NCBI GenBank assembly: GCA_964455395.1
Contig: CAYVWB010000095.1
Location: forward strand, 1 to 14,513
Length of the DNA: 14,513 bases
Reading direction: 5' to 3'
Source of the DNA: CAYVWB01 sp964455395
Lineage (GTDB): Bacteria; Desulfobacterota; Desulfovibrionia; Desulfovibrionales; Desulfovibrionaceae
Shown: one piece after another, positions 11,949-14,513 of the stretch
Layout: every line of letters begins with the position of its first letter
How positions within the stretch are numbered: the first letter of the stretch is position 1
Translations under genes and position numbers: made by a program
The notes under the pieces: model-generated
Seen by the model: the letters and a program-made list of their open reading frames with translations, nothing else
The model's database searches: none
What the model was told of the DNA's origin: nothing

Positions 11949-14513
11949 TCACGATGGCGCGTTCGCCGCCGCCTTCACCCGATGCAGCTCGTGGAGCAAT
12001 TTCAGGCGCATGGCTTCGAAGGCGGGGTCGTCCGGCGTCTTCCCGGGTGCAGGCGCGTGGGCAGCGTCGTTCGAGTCCTTGAAGGGGGCTGCGCGTGGGC
12101 TTTCGGCCGTGCGAGCGGCATGCTCCAGGTGTTCCGCGGCCGTGCGGCACGCCTCCGCGCCCACTGTGGCGCAATTGCTCTTCAGGGTGTGGGCCAGCAG
12201 CGCGACGGTTTCGAGGTCGCCACGGCGGAGTGCGTCCGTGAGCGCGGTGGCGCGTTCATCGGCCATGGCGAGGAACTGTTCCAGAATCTCGTCGTAGAGG
12301 AGGGCGTCGCCATCGAAGCGGGCCTCGATGACCGAGCGATCGAGGACGCCGGCGGCGGAGGAGTCGACATGCTCGACCGGCGCCGCCACGTCGGAGCCGC
12401 GGAGGGAGTCCAGCGAGAACGAAGCGCCAGGCGCCACCCCCAGCACGCGCGCCAAGCCGTGGATGGAGAACGGCTTGGTGATGAAGTCGTCCATGCCGGC
12501 GTTCAGACAGCGCTCGCGGTAACGAGCCAACGCGTGCGCCGTGAGCGCGATGACAGGGACCCGACGCGAGGCCTCGCCCGCTTCGCCGCGGCGCAGCCGG
12601 CGGGTCGCTTCCAAGCCGTCCATGAGGGGCATTTCGAGGTCCATCAGCACGAGGTCGAAAGGCCGCGTCCGCAGCATGGCGAGAGCTGCTTCCCCGGTGT
12701 GGGCGACTTCCACGGCGTGGCCGAGCTTCTGTACAAGCGCCGTAGCCACGGTGACGTTGGCTTCGTTGTCCTCGGCCAGCAGCACGCGCAATGCTTGTTC
12801 ACGCAAGGGGGGGGCAGCTGCGTCCTGCGTCGCCGCCAGGGCTGCCGCGTGGGCTGAGGGGGCGGCTCCCGTCGCAGGGGCGAGCCGCAGCACGCAGCGG
12901 AAGAGCGCGCCGCCGCCTGGGGCTTGCTCCAACTCCACGGCCCCGTCCATGAGCTCGGCGAGCTGCCGCGTGATGGGCAACCCCAGGCCCACGCCGCCGT
13001 GACGCCGCGTGGTGGAGCTGTCCAGCTGGGTGAACGTCTCGAAGATGGCTTCCCGGTGCTGTGGCGAAACGCCGGGGCCCGTGTCCTCCACCTCCAGAGC
13101 GAAGCAGCGACGGGGGTCCGGCGCCGCCCCTGCGTCGGCTTCGGCGGGGGAGGGGCAGGCGTCCGGCAGCGCCGCCAGGGCCCGGACGACCACGCCGCCT
13201 TGTTGCGTGAACTTCAGGGCGTTGCCCACGAGGTTCAGGAGGATCTGCTGGACGCGGAAGGGGTCGCCATGCACGAAGCGGGGCGCATCCGGCGCCACGT
13301 GGAGAGCGAAGTCCAAGCCTTTTTGCGCGGCGTGTCCCTCCATGGAGGCCAGGGCGCTGCGGATGGTCTCGTGGAGGTCGAAGTCCACGGCGTCCAGCTC
13401 CATCCGTCCGGCTTCCACCCGCGAGAGGTCCAGCAGGTCGTTGATGATGGTGAGCAGCAGTTTGCCGGAGGCGGCCGCCGTCTGCACATAGCCGCGCTGT
13501 TCCTCCGTCATGGAGGAGAGCAGAGCGAGCTCGCTCATGTTGATGATGGCGTTGAGCGGAGTCCGGATCTCGTGGCTCATCTTGGCGAGGAATTCGCTCT
13601 TGGCGAGGTTCGCCAGCTCGGCGGTTTCCTTGGCTTCGCGCATGGCGGCTTCGGCGGCGTTGCGCTCCTCGATTTCCTCCAGCAACCGCTCGTTCATTTC
13701 CTCCAGATCGCGGGTGCGCTCCATCACGCGTTGCTCCAGGTCGCCGGCGTGGTCTCGCAACCGCTGGTGGAGCAAGACGGTATCCAGCCGGGCTGCAATG
13801 ACGAGGATCATGGCGGCGAAGAACTCGTGTTGCGCCGAAAGCGCCGACTCGGAGGATGTCACGAGGCAGACGACCCCGTGGACGCCTTCCGCAAGCTGCA
13901 GGGGATGCGCCGCCAGGCAGGCGCGGCAATCCGGCGCGGAGGCGTCGTCGCAGGCCGCCTCGCCAGCAGGCAAGGCCCACTCGATGGATTCAGCGGGGTC
14001 GGCGGATTCGTGATGGCCTGCAGGATGCATAGAGCTCGCTGCCTCGGCGGGACCAGAAGCGCGTGCGCAGCCGGGAGCGTTTTCCGGAGGCGCCGGGCTG
14101 GCCGCGAGCAAAGGCAGGGTGACAAGGCGGCCTGTCTCGACGGCTTCGGCGGCAAGCGCCGTCAGACGCGTTTCCGTGGCTGCGGTGAGATCGAAGCCGC
14201 CGGGCCGCGCGACGCGCGCCACCGTGCGCAAGGGTTCATCCTGCGCGAGGGACAAGGTGGCGTAGACGGCCTCGAGGGGCTCCATGAGCTGGTCGAGGGC
14301 CTGGGCCGCGACGTCCTCCAGGGAGCGCGCAGCGCTGATGCGGCGGGAGAGCTCGTGGAGTGCGGCGAGCTCCTGGACGCGCAGTTGCAGGGCGTCTTCG
14401 ACTTCCTTGCGTCGGGTGATGTCCTTGTCCACGCCGAAATAGCCGTCGAAGACGCCGTCTTCCTTGTATATCGGGGCGGCGTTGGTCAGCAGGCAGACGC
14501 GCCGGCCGTCCTT
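11949..14513 (-). CDS. Hybrid sensor histidine kinase with receiver and HPt domains (N-terminus outside window)
   Basis: The last 854 residues of a phosphorelay kinase; numbering is from the visible edge. Residues 1-37 are the end of a PAS/PAC domain (TNAAPIYKEDG to GYFGVDKDITRRK). About 45-245 form a GAF-like sensor with a long Ala/Pro insert (about 137-200) and Cys at 149, 188, 196, 199 and 216, including CRAC. A coiled coil (about 250-300) leads to HisKA with KMSHEIRTPLNAI (H314). The ATPase has LLNLVGNALKFT (N431), EDTGPGV, IFETFTQ and GGVGLGLPI. The receiver (about 575-690) has AEDN, LVLMDLEMP (phospho-acceptor D625) and TKPF (K680). The HPt has AHTLKSN (H775). All phosphotransfer residues are present, so it is probably a working relay. 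Its output partner is not in the window, and no transmembrane segment is seen in this part. Confidence 0.96.
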   Translation of the reverse strand, partial: KDGRRVCLLTNAAPIYKEDGVFDGYFGVDKDITRRKEVEDALQLRVQELAALHELSRRISAARSLEDVAAQALDQLMEPLEAVYATLSLAQDEPLRTVARVARPGGFDLTAATETRLTALAAEAVETGRLVTLPLLAASPAPPENAPGCARASGPAEAASSMHPAGHHESADPAESIEWALPAGEAACDDASAPDCRACLAAHPLQLAEGVHGVVCLVTSSESALSAQHEFFAAMILVIAARLDTVLLHQRLRDHAGDLEQRVMERTRDLEEMNERLLEEIEERNAAEAAMREAKETAELANLAKSEFLAKMSHEIRTPLNAIINMSELALLSSMTEEQRGYVQTAAASGKLLLTIINDLLDLSRVEAGRMELDAVDFDLHETIRSALASMEGHAAQKGLDFALHVAPDAPRFVHGDPFRVQQILLNLVGNALKFTQQGGVVVRALAALPDACPSPAEADAGAAPDPRRCFALEVEDTGPGVSPQHREAIFETFTQLDSSTTRRHGGVGLGLPITRQLAELMDGAVELEQAPGGGALFRCVLRLAPATGAAPSAHAAALAATQDAAAPPLREQALRVLLAEDNEANVTVATALVQKLGHAVEVAHTGEAALAMLRTRPFDLVLMDLEMPLMDGLEATRRLRRGEAGEASRRVPVIALTAHALARYRERCLNAGMDDFITKPFSIHGLARVLGVAPGASFSLDSLRGSDVAAPVEHVDSSAAGVLDRSVIEARFDGDALLYDEILEQFLAMADERATALTDALRRGDLETVALLAHTLKSNCATVGAEACRTAAEHLEHAARTAESPRAAPFKDSNDAAHAPAPGKTPDDPAFEAMRLKLLHELHRVKAAANAPS

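Overview
This is a GC-rich window (roughly two thirds G+C by eye) that reads as an ordinary bacterial chromosome. The dnaX-ybaB-recR cluster, an RQYFV-type DUF3426 protein, a ferredoxin-nitroreductase fusion and a PAS-GAF hybrid kinase together suggest a deltaproteobacterium of the Desulfovibrio type (Desulfovibrionales). That placement is inferred from remembered family resemblance. No rRNA or other marker is present to prove it.

Minus-strand block, 1-6406. Read in the direction of transcription, the order is ilvE (branched-chain aminotransferase), a 184-bp gap with two inverted repeats, dnaX (clamp-loader tau subunit), ybaB/ebfC (nucleoid protein), recR (recombination mediator), a GT4-type glycosyltransferase, a 100-bp gap rich in regulatory-looking repeats, tatD (metal-dependent DNase) and the first 110 codons of ftsY (SRP receptor). 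The dnaX-to-glycosyltransferase genes are tightly packed: ybaB stop and recR start abut, and recR and the glycosyltransferase are 2 bp apart. tatD and ftsY are 10 bp apart. ilvE has the clearest promoter in the window (TTGACG, 17 bp, TATCGT). Most of this block is housekeeping; the glycosyltransferase is the outlier.

Middle, 6407-8629. A 313-bp gap holds the ilvE promoter and several short inverted and direct repeats. A second, larger glycosyltransferase with a coiled-coil tail follows on the minus strand. A 299-bp divergent gap then leads to the plus-strand genes.

Plus-strand block, 8630-11747. A DUF3426 protein with a lipoprotein-like signal, a 2[4Fe-4S]-ferredoxin/nitroreductase fusion and a membrane-anchored DUF1499 protein form a translationally coupled trio (2-bp gap, then a GTGA overlap). 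Directly behind the trio are a 27-bp tandem repeat and a hairpin, then a 134-residue conserved-looking protein with its own ribosome-binding site.

Right end, 11748-14513. A 201-bp convergent gap shows no clear terminator. Beyond it is the C-terminal 854 residues of a large hybrid sensor kinase on the minus strand (PAS end, GAF-like region, HisKA, HATPase, receiver, HPt), running off the window.

I found no rRNA, tRNA, CRISPR array, insertion sequence, prophage or obvious defence system. The points most worth following are non-coding (operator-like repeats before tatD and ilvE, alternative hairpins before dnaX, the 27-bp repeat after DUF1499), a missing cluster-ligand cysteine in the ferredoxin domain, and a CxxC-containing insert in the kinase's sensor region.
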